In this document: one piece after another, positions 7,470 to 16,081 of the stretch
How the letters are laid out: every line of letters begins with the position of its first letter
Position numbering within the stretch: position 1 is the stretch's first letter
NCBI GenBank assembly: GCA_947631335.1
Contig: CANRKZ010000014.1
Location: 1 to 32,307 of the forward strand
DNA from: an uncultured Clostridia bacterium
GTDB taxonomy: Bacteria; Bacillota; Clostridia; TANB77; CAG-508
Direction: 5' to 3'
Length of the DNA: 32,307 nt
Notes under the pieces: model-generated
What the model was told of the DNA's origin: nothing
The model's input: only the letters and a program-made list of their open reading frames with translations
Databases searched by the model: none
Program-made: the position numbers and the translations under genes

Positions 7470-8906
7470 CTATATTTTTGCTATTCCACCAATAACTTTA
7501 CTATCTTCTGCACTTGCTAACCATTTTGCACCACCTGCAACAACAACCATATCTCCTTTTTCTAGAATTCCTTTTGTTTTTAATTTTTCAATTCCAGATT
7601 CCACTACTTCATCGATGGAAGCTTTCCTTTCTACATAAATTGGTGTTACATTCCATGCAATTGCTAGTTGATTAAATGTTCTTTTATTATCTGTTATTGC
7701 TAGGATTGGACATCCAGCACCCAAACCTGCTATTCTTCTTGCAGAGTCACCTGTATGTGTATAACATATAATAGCATCTGCTTCCATATTCATTGCCATA
7801 ACACAGGTTGAATATGCAATTTTCATTTCTAAATTATTTAATTCAAAATTATCATTATTTCTAAAACGTTTCCAATAATCAATTTCTGGTTCTACTCTGT
7901 TTGCTATTTTTACCATTGTTTTTACACATTCAACAGGATATTTACCCATAGCACATTCACCAGATAACATGACAGCACTTGTTCTATCATAAATAGCATT
8001 TGCTACATCACTTGCTTCTGCTCTAGTTGGTAATGGGTTAAATGTCATAGATTCTAACATTTGTGTTGCTGTAATTGCTGGCTTACTTGCCTTATTGCAT
8101 AGCTTGATAAACTTCTTTTGCATAACTGGTGGTTCTGTAAAATCTGTTTCTGTCGCCATATCTCCACGTGCAATCATTTGAACGTCAGCATTTTGAACGA
8201 TTTCTTCCATGTTTTCTAACCCTTCAACATTTTCTACTTTTGTTATAATTTTAATGTCTTTACCACCATTTTCGTCTAATACTTTTCTTACTTGGTCAAT
8301 ATCATCTTTATTTCTTGTAAATGACACTGCAACATAATCATATCCATGTTCACATGCTGTTTTTAAATCATCGATATCTTTTTGTTTTAAAGCTGGAAGC
8401 CTAACTGCTGTTCCTGGTAGATTCATTGTTTTTCTACTTCCTAATCCATTTCCATGAACAACGGTACAAACAATATCTTTCCCTACAATCTCATCTACTA
8501 CTAATTCAATTGCTCCATCATCAATTAATACTTTTGATCCTGGTTTAAGATCTTTATATAATTCTTTGTAAGATACAGATACTTTGTCTTTATCTCCAAT
8601 AATATCTTCATTTACTAAAGTAAATTTTTGACCATCTTCTAATTTGATTTTTTCATTTTTACCTGTTACTAACATTCCTGTTCTAATTTCAGGTCCTTGC
8701 ATATCTAAAAGTAATGCCACTGGTATATCCATTTCTTCTCTTAATCTTAAAATCGTTTCTGTTTTTTCAGATTGTTCTTCCCAACTACCATGTGAATAAT
8801 TAATTCTTGTTACATTTAATCCTTCTTTGAACAATTCTTCTAATTTGTTTTCACTTGATGGTCCTATTGTTCCTACTATTTTTGTTTTTCTTAAATTTGC
8901 TTTCAT
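7470..8906 (-). CDS. pyk: Pyruvate kinase
   Basis: Converts phosphoenolpyruvate and ADP to pyruvate and ATP, the last step of glycolysis. At 478 residues it is the short form, without the extra C-terminal PEP-utiliser domain found in Bacillus. The N-terminal KIVGTIGPSS, the substrate and metal region MIARGDMATE near residue 246, and TATQMLESM near residue 282 are present. The start ATG follows GGGAGGAAATTTA. It has its own promoter (8942-8971) and terminator (7405-7441), so it is probably a single-gene unit, though partial read-through from the thioesterase gene is possible. Confidence 0.97.
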   Translation of the reverse strand: MKANLRKTKIVGTIGPSSENKLEELFKEGLNVTRINYSHGSWEEQSEKTETILRLREEMDIPVALLLDMQGPEIRTGMLVTGKNEKIKLEDGQKFTLVNEDIIGDKDKVSVSYKELYKDLKPGSKVLIDDGAIELVVDEIVGKDIVCTVVHGNGLGSRKTMNLPGTAVRLPALKQKDIDDLKTACEHGYDYVAVSFTRNKDDIDQVRKVLDENGGKDIKIITKVENVEGLENMEEIVQNADVQMIARGDMATETDFTEPPVMQKKFIKLCNKASKPAITATQMLESMTFNPLPTRAEASDVANAIYDRTSAVMLSGECAMGKYPVECVKTMVKIANRVEPEIDYWKRFRNNDNFELNNLEMKIAYSTCVMAMNMEADAIICYTHTGDSARRIAGLGAGCPILAITDNKRTFNQLAIAWNVTPIYVERKASIDEVVESGIEKLKTKGILEKGDMVVVAGGAKWLASAEDSKVIGGIAKI

Positions 8907-8941
8907 TTAAATTTCCTCCCTTGTTTTTAACGACGATATTT

Positions 8942-8971
8942 ATTATATCACACCTTTTTATCAATTTTCAA
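8942..8971 (-). promoter_or_regulatory. Sigma-A-type promoter for pyk
   Basis: On the minus strand, TTGAAA (8971-8966) and a perfect TATAAT (8947-8942) are separated by 18 bases, with TGTGA just before the -10. The start codon lies 35 bases downstream of the -10. Confidence 0.75.
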
Positions 8972-8996
8972 CATTTTTTTATTTTTTTTTACATTT

Positions 8997-9723
8997 TTAA
9001 TAAATCTCAATTATTGCATGTAAGTTATTTTTGTCTTCTTTACTTTCTATTGTTATTATATGTTTTTGGTTTTGTTTTGTATAATTACAAGTTATTGTAT
9101 TTCCTAATTTAATCTCTTTTTTATAGGTTATTCTTACATGATCAAATGGTCTTTTTTGGTAGACCTCTTCTGGTAAAGCCTCATAGGCTAAATCTAAATA
9201 ATATAAATTATGCATATGACCGGTTTAAGTCAATATCCTTTCGAAGTACTTTATATTTTATGCTAGACATACTTTCTTTTGGTACTTCTAGTTTATCCAA
9301 TTTTCTTTCAATAAATACACTCCTTTCTTCTGGACGATATTTATTTATAATTTTTTCCGTAATTCTTGTTATTTTCCCTTCTTCCGTATTCATTAAAGCC
9401 CACTTTGATGTTGCAATTGCACATAAATTATTGGCTTCATCGTAAATCTCATAGTCTCGATAAGTAAAAAATTTTTGCATATTCCTTCCCCAAGTATTTA
9501 CTTTTAAAGATTGTCCACATTTCGGTCTTTTTATTATTTCTAATTTCCAATCTAATAAAATCCACGATAATTTTGTTTTTTCCATGTTATTAGCTCCATA
9601 CCCCACTTCATCCGAATGATAGGAAGCTACATTTTCTAATATTTCTAATATTGCTCTATTTTTTATTTTATTCTCTTTCCCAATATCTTTTAATCCTGTT
9701 TTAATTTTTTCTGTGTAAATCAT
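8997..9723 (-). CDS. Acyl-ACP thioesterase, read through one CGG +1 frameshift
   Basis: Releases fatty acids from acyl carrier protein; similar in layout to FatA-type thioesterases with two hot-dog folds. The span of 727 bases is one more than a multiple of three. The N-terminal hot-dog (residues 1-~130) reads cleanly, including SYHSDEVGYG and a WxLLDW-like segment. The frame breaks at codon 168, AAC CGG TCA. Skipping the C gives DIDLN-GHMHNLYYLD, the conserved second hot-dog motif resembling NxHxNNxxY, and a 241-residue protein. Without frameshifting, TAA follows the CGG after three more codons. The start follows AAAGGAGAAG. A TATAAT-like -10 lies just upstream (about 9742-9750) with only a weak -35. 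Confidence 0.88.
9220..9222 (-). other. CGG +1 frameshift site 3 (acyl-ACP thioesterase)
   Basis: Codon 168 is CGG, preceded by AAC. Dropping the C gives GGT (Gly), restoring DIDLNGHMHN. This is the only one of the six sites followed by T and the only one preceded by a codon ending in C. Confidence 0.88.
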
Positions 9724-9783
9724 TCTCTTCTCCTTTTTTATTTATTATAGTTATGATAAAAAGCTCGTCCTAAACTAAACATT

Positions 9784-9823
9784 TAAGTTAGCTGTTAGAG
9801 ATATTTCTCAAACAGCTAACTTA
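9784..9823 (-). terminator. Hairpin after pgi
   Basis: A 13-bp inverted repeat (9784-9796 with 9811-9823) with a further inner GAGA/TCTC stem. It lies 33 bases after the pgi stop and before the thioesterase promoter region. The T-tract on the minus strand is weak. Confidence 0.6.
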
Positions 9824-9855
9824 TTACATTTTTTCTATAGATTTTTTGTAAGCTA

Positions 9856-11164
9856 TTAATATCCTGGTTTTTTTAATAGTTTAAACATATTTTTTTTATA
9901 TTCTTCTACGCCTGGTTGATTAAATGGATTAACCCCTAATATACTTCCTGACATAGCACATGCCTTTTCAAAAAAGTAAATTAATTCTCCCATATTCGTT
10001 TCATCTAATTGATTCATTGTTATTAAGATATTAGGAACATCTCCTGATACATGTGCTTTTATAGTTCCTTCCATTGCTTTTTTATTGACATAATCTAATG
10101 TTTTTCCTGCTAAATAATTTAGTCCATCTAAATTATCATCGTCTGGGTTTATCGTGATATTTAAATTTGGATTTTTTATCGAAATGACCGTTTCAAATAA
10201 GTTTCTTCTACCTTCTTGAATATATTGTCCCATAGAATGTAAATCAGTTGTATTGTCTACTCCTGCCGGAAAAATTCCTTTTTGTTCTTTTCCTTCACTT
10301 TCTCCAAATAATTGCTTCCACCATTCTGTAAAATAATGCATTTTAGGTTCATAATTTACTAATATTTCTGTATTTTTATATAATTTATATAATATATTTC
10401 TTACAACAGCATATTGGTAACACTCGTTATATTTCAAATTTGGATCGTCATATCTTGCTTGTGCTATTCTTGCTCCTTCCATTAGTTTATCAATATCAAT
10501 CCCTGCTGTAGCAATTGGAAGTAATCCTACTGCTGTTAATACAGAATATCTTCCTCCTACATTATCAGGTACTACAAATTGCTCATATCCTTCTTTTTCT
10601 GCTAATGTTTTTAATGCCCCTTTTTGTCTATCCGTTGTCGCATAAATTCTACTTCTTGCTTCATCAATTCCGTATTTATTCTCTAATATTTCTCGAAAAA
10701 TGCGAAAGGCAATGGCAGGTTCTGTTGTTGTTCCTGATTTTGATATAACATTAACAGAAAAATCTTTATCTCCTATATATTCAATCAATTCATTTATATA
10801 GTTAGGGCTTAAATTATTACCTACATACAATATTTGCGGATTTTTTCTTTGCTTGTTTGACAAATAATTGTTAAATGAGCTTGTTAAAGCTTCGATTACA
10901 GCTCTTGCTCCTAAATAAGATCCTCCAATTCCTATTACAACTAAAATATCTGATTCTTTTTTTATTTTTTTAGCTGCCTTTTTTATTCTTTTAAACTCTT
11001 CTTTGTCATAATTAGATGGAAGCTCTAACCATCCGAACAAAGTCTTTCTCATCATTTGCTCTTCTATGCAAATCTTTATGTAGATTTTCTACCTGTTCTT
11101 TATACTCCATAATGTTTTTTTGTGTGATTCCACAGTTTTTTAAATTTAAACTAATTTCTGCCAT
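9856..11164 (-). CDS. pgi: Glucose-6-phosphate isomerase, read through one CGG +1 frameshift
   Basis: Interconverts glucose 6-phosphate and fructose 6-phosphate. The span of 1309 bases is one more than a multiple of three. The first 43 codons begin [10 protein letters not shown] and run to EKDFV, then GTT CGG ATG is met. Skipping the C gives [17 protein letters not shown], matching the DFxGWxxLP region of Bacillus-type PGI, and a 435-residue enzyme close to the family length. Later motifs are intact: [22 protein letters not shown] and [13 protein letters not shown] start at the internal ATG just upstream of GWLELP would lose about 40 conserved residues and lacks a ribosome site. Unshifted translation stops 7 codons after the CGG. 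Confidence 0.93.
11033..11035 (-). other. CGG +1 frameshift site 4 (pgi)
   Basis: Codon 44 is CGG, preceded by GTT. Dropping the C gives GGA (Gly) of the conserved DFxGW segment. The unshifted frame reads six more codons and stops at TAA. Confidence 0.9.
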
Positions 11165-11251
11165 AACTTTTCATCTCTTTTCCTTTGAATTTTATAGCTA
11201 CATTATATATAAATTTTTTTTAGATTTCAATAAAAATAAGAAAAAATTTAT

Positions 11252-11336
11252 GCCTATATATTAATATTCATTGTCAAACATAATCAAGTATTGTAACACG
11301 ATTATAGTTTAATTAATAAATATTAAATATATAGGC
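11252..11336. repeat. Long inverted repeat upstream of pgi
   Basis: GCCTATATATTAATAT (11252-11267) and TATTAAATATATAGGC (11321-11336) are near-perfect inverted repeats about 53 bases apart. The loop holds TTGACA and TTGATT on the minus strand, candidate -35 boxes for pgi, but no convincing -10 pairs with them. It may be an operator, a terminator-like foldback after the ChW gene, or a remnant of a small palindromic element. Confidence 0.5.
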
Positions 11337-11350
11337 CTTATATTACTTTT

Positions 11351-12703
11351 TTATTGTTGTTTTAATTGCATTTTATTAATACGATCTTCAATCAATTTAA
11401 TTTGTTCTTCTTTTGCTTCAGTAGTAGATGCTGTTACATTAATAGCTACTCCTAAGTTTCTTAACGATGAATCTTCATATTTATCTTTTTCTTCTTCTGA
11501 TAAATATTTTTCTTGTACTTCTTTCTTTAGATTTTCTAATTTATATTCTACATATTTTTTTATTTTTTCATCCTTATTAGCAATTAATTTTTTTAGTATT
11601 TTAAACATTTGGTCTTCTATATGTTTTATTTGATTTTCTTTTTGTTCATTTGTTCCTGTAGTCATATTTATATCTACTCCTAATTGTCTTAAGTCTGTAC
11701 TTTCATATTGCCCTCTTACTTCTTCTGCTAAAAATTCTTCTTCTGCTTTTTTCTTTAATTCTGATATTCTTTTTGTTAAATATTCTTCATGTGCTTTTTC
11801 TGCTACTTCTGCTCTTTGTGTTTCTTTTTGTAGTGCTTCTTCACTTGCTTTTAGCTTGTTGTTTAAATCTTTTATTGCTTCTTGTATCGCAGCTTCTTTT
11901 TCTGCTGTTGCATTTTCTATAATTTTTTGTTTTTCTGCTAATTCTTGCTCTTTTTCTGCTATTGCATTTTCCATCTCTGTTTGTTTATCTGTTAATGCTT
12001 TTTCTTTTTGTTCTATTATACTATCTTTTTTTGCTAACTGTTCTTGTGCTTTACTTAATTTTTCTTGCATTTCTTTTATTTGTTCATCTTTTTTTGCTAA
12101 TTCATCATTTGTTTGTGCTTCTTTATCTGCTAATTTTTTTGTTAAATCTGCCACTTGTGCTCTTGCTTCCTCTAACTCAGCTGAATTACTTTCTTTCTTT
12201 ATTAATAATATTTGGATTGCTTCTATTCTTAGACTTTCTCCTTGTGTTCCTGCAACTTCACCATTTTCAACCCATTTCATCCATCCATATTTTTCTACAT
12301 GTACTCTATATATTACTGTGTATTCTTCCGTTCCTGTTAAATTTATTTTAAATGCTTCTAATCTTTTTTCTTTTCCTTGAGTTCCCACTGTTTGTCCATT
12401 TTCTATTCCGTTTACCCATCCTATATCTTGTATATGTGCATCATATGTTAGTTTTGCTCCTTCTGGTAATCCTTCTGCTCTTATAACCATTGCTTCCATC
12501 CTTAATGCTTTTCCTTGAGTTCCTGCTATTTTTCCTCCTTCTGTATTGTTAATCCAACCTTCGTTTTGCACGTGTACATCATATGACATTTTCACCTTAT
12601 CTGTTAAAGTTGTAGCATGTACATTCGCCGTAGGTAATATACATATCATTGCTAATGCAAACATTGTTACTAACATTTTTATATATACTTTTTTAACTCG
12701 CAT
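11351..12703 (-). CDS. Secreted ChW-repeat protein with coiled coil and duplicated C-terminal domain
   Basis: A 450-residue exported protein of unknown function. Residues 1-30 are a signal peptide ending near VHAT. Three clostridial hydrophobic-W (ChW) repeats follow (about 39-73, 87-120, 132-166), each with a GW pair and a GTQG...LR(M/I)EA core. ChW repeats are found in secreted clostridial proteins and are thought to mediate surface or substrate binding. Residues about 171-320 are a long Glu/Lys/Gln coiled coil. The C-terminus carries two copies (about 320-385 and 388-448) of a ~62-residue unit with the core LR-LGV-IN-T. The gene has its own promoter and stands between spoIIP and pgi. Confidence 0.88.
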   Translation of the reverse strand: MRVKKVYIKMLVTMFALAMICILPTANVHATTLTDKVKMSYDVHVQNEGWINNTEGGKIAGTQGKALRMEAMVIRAEGLPEGAKLTYDAHIQDIGWVNGIENGQTVGTQGKEKRLEAFKINLTGTEEYTVIYRVHVEKYGWMKWVENGEVAGTQGESLRIEAIQILLIKKESNSAELEEARAQVADLTKKLADKEAQTNDELAKKDEQIKEMQEKLSKAQEQLAKKDSIIEQKEKALTDKQTEMENAIAEKEQELAEKQKIIENATAEKEAAIQEAIKDLNNKLKASEEALQKETQRAEVAEKAHEEYLTKRISELKKKAEEEFLAEEVRGQYESTDLRQLGVDINMTTGTNEQKENQIKHIEDQMFKILKKLIANKDEKIKKYVEYKLENLKKEVQEKYLSEEEKDKYEDSSLRNLGVAINVTASTTEAKEEQIKLIEDRINKMQLKQQ

Positions 12704-12774
12704 ATATCATCTCTCCTTCATATTTTATTTAATAAAAATTCGCAACTTTTTTCTACAAATTTCTATTTTATTTA

Positions 12775-12803
12775 ATTATATATCATTATTTACCTTTATG
12801 CAA
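12775..12803 (-). promoter_or_regulatory. Sigma-A-type promoter for ChW-repeat gene
   Basis: On the minus strand, TTGCAT (12803-12798) and perfect TATAAT (12780-12775) are separated by 17 bases. The same -35 hexamer and spacing occur at the rimP promoter. Confidence 0.75.
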
Positions 12804-12904
12804 TATTTTTTTTAATTTTATAACATGTATATATATGGTAAATAGTATATAAATTGGAGAGTAATTGATACTGAAACAATTTAATAACTCTGTCCATTTG
12901 TTTT

Positions 12905-14074
12905 TTATTTTAGCACTTCATCCATAACCTTAGCTAAGTATTTCATACTATTTAAACATTGTTCTAAGGTATTTCCTGTTGCTCCAACTTCTATGATGCT
13001 TGCATATTTTCCTGTATGTTGATTATATCTAGATTTTGTCAGCATAATTGGCTTAAATAACCCTGGATACATTTCTTCTGCCTTCTCTTGTATTTTAATT
13101 GCAAATTTTAAATTCTGATTCCAATTAGGATGCCAAAGTCCCCCTTCATTGGTTCCAATCACAAACATAATTTGTGCTGCCTCATCTATGTCACCAATTT
13201 TTACAGTTGGTGCATAATCACTTCTACTGCCTATAGCATCTCTATGTAAATCTATAATAATATCTGCTGGATTTGTCTTTAATATATTTTCTACTGTTGA
13301 AAGTGAACGAGTATAAGAACCATTATAAGCTGGATAATCATGATAATCAGTGTTATGAATTACATGATAATTATATTGTTTTAATTGTTCTTCTAACTCA
13401 GTTCCAACTCTTGCTACTGTAAAATTTAGATCCGTTGTTCGAAAACTTCCTGTAGGCGTGTAAGGATATTTTTCACTAGATGTATAACTCTCACAAGTAT
13501 GGGTATGAAATAATACTATATTTTTATTTTCAATTGTTATATCTGGCTTTAATATATCTTCTGACAAGGTATAACTTGTTTCATTTTTAATTTTTACATT
13601 TCCATATTGCACATTACTCTTTTCACTAATTGGATTTTTCGTAATAACTTGTGTTTCTAAGCCTATTTGTGCTTTTTGGAGTTCTTCCTTTTCTTCTAAT
13701 TTTTCTTCTGTATTTTCCTGATTCTCTATCCTTTCATTTTTATCTTTTGATTCTATTTCTCTTATAGGAGTAATCTGTGTTTTCAATATTTCTTCTAATA
13801 TATTTTGGCTATCTTCTTGATCATCTTCTTTGGCTATACTTTTATATTCTCCATTTATATTTGGCATAGTTGGAATTACTTGATCGATGCATTGTAACAT
13901 ACTATTTTCTGATAAAGATACTATTTTATTTTTTGCTTTCCTTATCAAATTTTCCTCCTCTTTCGTATCTTTCTGAAAACTTTTTGTAACTACCATTACA
14001 ATAAATATAACAATCATGGTTCCAATTAATCCTTTAAGAATATCTTTCATTTTTAATATTGTAATATTAAACAT
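12905..14074 (-). CDS. spoIIP: Stage II sporulation protein P
   Basis: SpoIIP is a cell-wall amidase and endopeptidase that works with SpoIID and SpoIIM to thin septal peptidoglycan during engulfment. The 389-residue protein has an N-terminal membrane anchor (residues about 12-30), a charged low-complexity linker (about 85-150), and a C-terminal catalytic domain. The latter begins with the zinc-site motif FHTHTCESY near residue 190 and continues through IIDLHRDAIG and EVGATGNTLEQC. Its presence indicates a spore-forming ancestry and probably endospore formation. No clear sporulation-sigma promoter was identified in the 115 bases upstream. Confidence 0.94.
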   Translation of the reverse strand: MFNITILKMKDILKGLIGTMIVIFIVMVVTKSFQKDTKEEENLIRKAKNKIVSLSENSMLQCIDQVIPTMPNINGEYKSIAKEDDQEDSQNILEEILKTQITPIREIESKDKNERIENQENTEEKLEEKEELQKAQIGLETQVITKNPISEKSNVQYGNVKIKNETSYTLSEDILKPDITIENKNIVLFHTHTCESYTSSEKYPYTPTGSFRTTDLNFTVARVGTELEEQLKQYNYHVIHNTDYHDYPAYNGSYTRSLSTVENILKTNPADIIIDLHRDAIGSRSDYAPTVKIGDIDEAAQIMFVIGTNEGGLWHPNWNQNLKFAIKIQEKAEEMYPGLFKPIMLTKSRYNQHTGKYASIIEVGATGNTLEQCLNSMKYLAKVMDEVLK

Positions 14075-14146
14075 GTCTCTCTCCTTGTCCTAAGTTTCTT
14101 ATATTATATATATTCCATTCTCTTCCTAAGTATTCCTAAGACAAGA

Positions 14147-14176
14147 AAAAAATCGGTATTCAAAAACCGATTTTTT
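14147..14176 (-). terminator. Rho-independent terminator upstream of spoIIP
   Basis: Perfect 11-bp stem AAAAAATCGGT / ACCGATTTTTT with an 8-base loop, followed by a T-run on the minus strand. It ends the transcript of the 112-residue membrane protein 13 bases after its stop codon. Confidence 0.85.
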
Positions 14177-14188
14177 CATATGAATTGA

Positions 14189-14527
14189 TTAAACTTTTTT
14201 CCAAAACCAATCTAAACTATTGTCTATGCTTTTTTTGCCTTTAATCTTTGCTTCCATATCATCCACCCACAAATAAGAAAAGAATGTGATAAATACAAAG
14301 ATAAAGTCGATTACAATACATCTTGATAGCGTTGTTAACAGATATCTATATTCTTCTGGTAAAGTTGCTATTTGTGCTACATGTATAATTAATATAATTA
14401 AATATGAAAATAATGTAATAGCTCCAATATAACTCTTTTTAATTTCTTGTGATAAGAATATTAATAACACAGTTGCTGCTAACATTAATAATAGTGTAAG
14501 TGGATTTGATATATCAAATAAAAACAT
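14189..14527 (-). CDS. Small integral membrane protein of unknown function
   Basis: A 112-residue protein with about three hydrophobic segments (roughly 8-27, 33-53 and 65-88) and a basic C-terminus containing WFWKKV. I do not recognise a family. It has its own promoter (14563-14591), a good ribosome site (TTGGAGGAA) and a strong terminator, so it is a monocistronic unit between glmM and spoIIP. A role in sporulation or envelope is possible only from location. Confidence 0.8.
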   Translation of the reverse strand: MFLFDISNPLTLLLMLAATVLLIFLSQEIKKSYIGAITLFSYLIILIIHVAQIATLPEEYRYLLTTLSRCIVIDFIFVFITFFSYLWVDDMEAKIKGKKSIDNSLDWFWKKV

Positions 14528-14562
14528 AATTATTCCTCCAATTTTTCTTTTGTTTTTTCTTT

Positions 14563-14591
14563 ATTTTATCATTAATTATTTTTTTTATCAA
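14563..14591 (-). promoter_or_regulatory. Sigma-A-type promoter for small membrane protein
   Basis: On the minus strand, TTGATA (14591-14586) and TAAAAT (14568-14563) are separated by 17 bases, 36 bases before the start codon. Confidence 0.65.
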
Positions 14592-14660
14592 TATATTAAT
14601 ATTACTTTTTGGTTACATTTTCATTACATATTTGCTACAAAATTTTTTTATTCACAAACT

Positions 14661-16025
14661 TTATTTTAGTTTTTCTTCAATTAAGTCTGCTATTTCTCTT
14701 GCTTTTTTGGTAATGTAAATCTGATCTTCTCCTTCGATCATTACTCTTACTAAAGGTTCTGTACCAGAAGGTCTAATTAAGACCCTTCCATTTCCTGCAA
14801 ATTCTTTTTCTAATTTTTCAATTGCTTTTTTAATATCTGCATTCTTATCATAGTCATATTTTTTATCGGCATTTACTTTAGCATTAATTAAAATCTGTGG
14901 ATATAATTTTATTCTTTCTCCTAATTCTGATGCTTTTTTTCCATCCTCTAGTATAGCTCTAATTAACATCAAAGAAGTTAAGATTCCATCACCAGTTGGA
15001 TTATAATCTAATAATATTATGTGACCTGATTGTTCTCCTCCTAAATTAAACCCTTCTTTTAACATTTCTTCTAGAACATATCGATCTCCTACTTTTGTTT
15101 GTAATAGTTCTAATCCGTTATCTCTAGCATATTTATTCAATCCCAAATTACTCATAACAGTAGCTACTATTGTATCTTTATTTAGTTTTCCCTTTTCTTT
15201 TAAATTTTGTGATAAGATCGCTAATATTTTATCTCCATCCATCTCATTTCCTTTTTCGTCAACAGCTAAACATCTATCTCCATCACCATCATAAGCAAGG
15301 CCTAAACTTAATTTGTTTTCAACAACAAATCTTTTTAAACTTTCCAAATGTGTAGAACCACAATTATCATTTATATTGATTCCATCTGGATGATTATGAA
15401 TAATTTTATATTGAATTCCTAATGCCTTGAATACTTTTTCTGCAACAACTGAAGTTGCTCCATTTGCAGTGTCCAATCCTACTATAAAATCATCTCTATT
15501 GTATTTGGCAATTTCATCATCAAAATTTTTTCTAAAAAAGTATACATATTCCTCTATTAAATCAAGAGCATATTCTGAAGTTCCTATTTTATCATTAACA
15601 GCTGTCAATTCTTCTAACTTTCCAGATTCCATAATCTCTTCTATTTCTTCTTCTAAGGTATCTGGAATTTTCATTCCTTTGTTACTAAAATATTTAATTC
15701 CATTAAATTCATATGTATTGTGAGAAGCAGAAATTACAACACTAGCATCGGCTTTTAATTTTCTAGTTAAATAGGCAACTGCTGGTGTTGGTATAACTCC
15801 TAATAATTTGACATTTGCACCATAACTTAAAAAACCTGCTACCATAGCACTCTCAATTAAAGTACCTGAAATGCGTGTATCTCTTCCAATTAATATAGTA
15901 GGTGTATGATCGGTATGTTTTGATAAGACATAAGCTCCTGCTTTTGCTACTTTGTATACTAATTCTGGTGTCAATTCTGTATTGGCAATTCTTCTAATCC
16001 CATCGGTTCCAAAATATTTTCTCAT
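14661..16025 (-). CDS. glmM: Phosphoglucosamine mutase
   Basis: Converts glucosamine 6-phosphate to glucosamine 1-phosphate for UDP-GlcNAc and peptidoglycan synthesis. At 454 residues it is full length. It opens with KYFGTDGIRR. The catalytic phosphoserine loop VVISASHNTYEFNG is near residue 97, with the phosphorylated serine about residue 101. The family usually has Pro after SASHN; here it is Thr. The metal loop DGDGDRC and the C-terminal phosphate-binding RPSGTEPLVRVM are intact. The start follows AAAGGAG, 57 bases after the phosphatase gene. Confidence 0.96.
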   Translation of the reverse strand: MRKYFGTDGIRRIANTELTPELVYKVAKAGAYVLSKHTDHTPTILIGRDTRISGTLIESAMVAGFLSYGANVKLLGVIPTPAVAYLTRKLKADASVVISASHNTYEFNGIKYFSNKGMKIPDTLEEEIEEIMESGKLEELTAVNDKIGTSEYALDLIEEYVYFFRKNFDDEIAKYNRDDFIVGLDTANGATSVVAEKVFKALGIQYKIIHNHPDGININDNCGSTHLESLKRFVVENKLSLGLAYDGDGDRCLAVDEKGNEMDGDKILAILSQNLKEKGKLNKDTIVATVMSNLGLNKYARDNGLELLQTKVGDRYVLEEMLKEGFNLGGEQSGHIILLDYNPTGDGILTSLMLIRAILEDGKKASELGERIKLYPQILINAKVNADKKYDYDKNADIKKAIEKLEKEFAGNGRVLIRPSGTEPLVRVMIEGEDQIYITKKAREIADLIEEKLK

Positions 16026-16081
16026 AATTAATTTTACTCCTTTTTAGAAATTTAGAAAACGTTTTTTGTTTTTAATATTTT

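Noticed and set aside
8855..9112. Plus-strand ORFs rich in Leu, Phe and Ser across the window (for example 8855-9112, 11962-12351, 23698-24012)
   Set aside because: They lie opposite well-supported minus-strand genes or AT-rich spacers, have no ribosome sites or family motifs, and show the composition expected of antisense shadows of Lys/Glu-rich genes.
5965..11164. der, pgi and the thioesterase as pseudogenes
   Set aside because: They are core genes with no other damage: no stops, deletions or loss of motifs outside the single inserted C. Decay would give varied lesions.
14075..14146. Sporulation-specific sigma factor promoter before spoIIP
   Set aside because: AT-rich boxes exist, but none matches a sigma-E, F or G consensus well enough to call.
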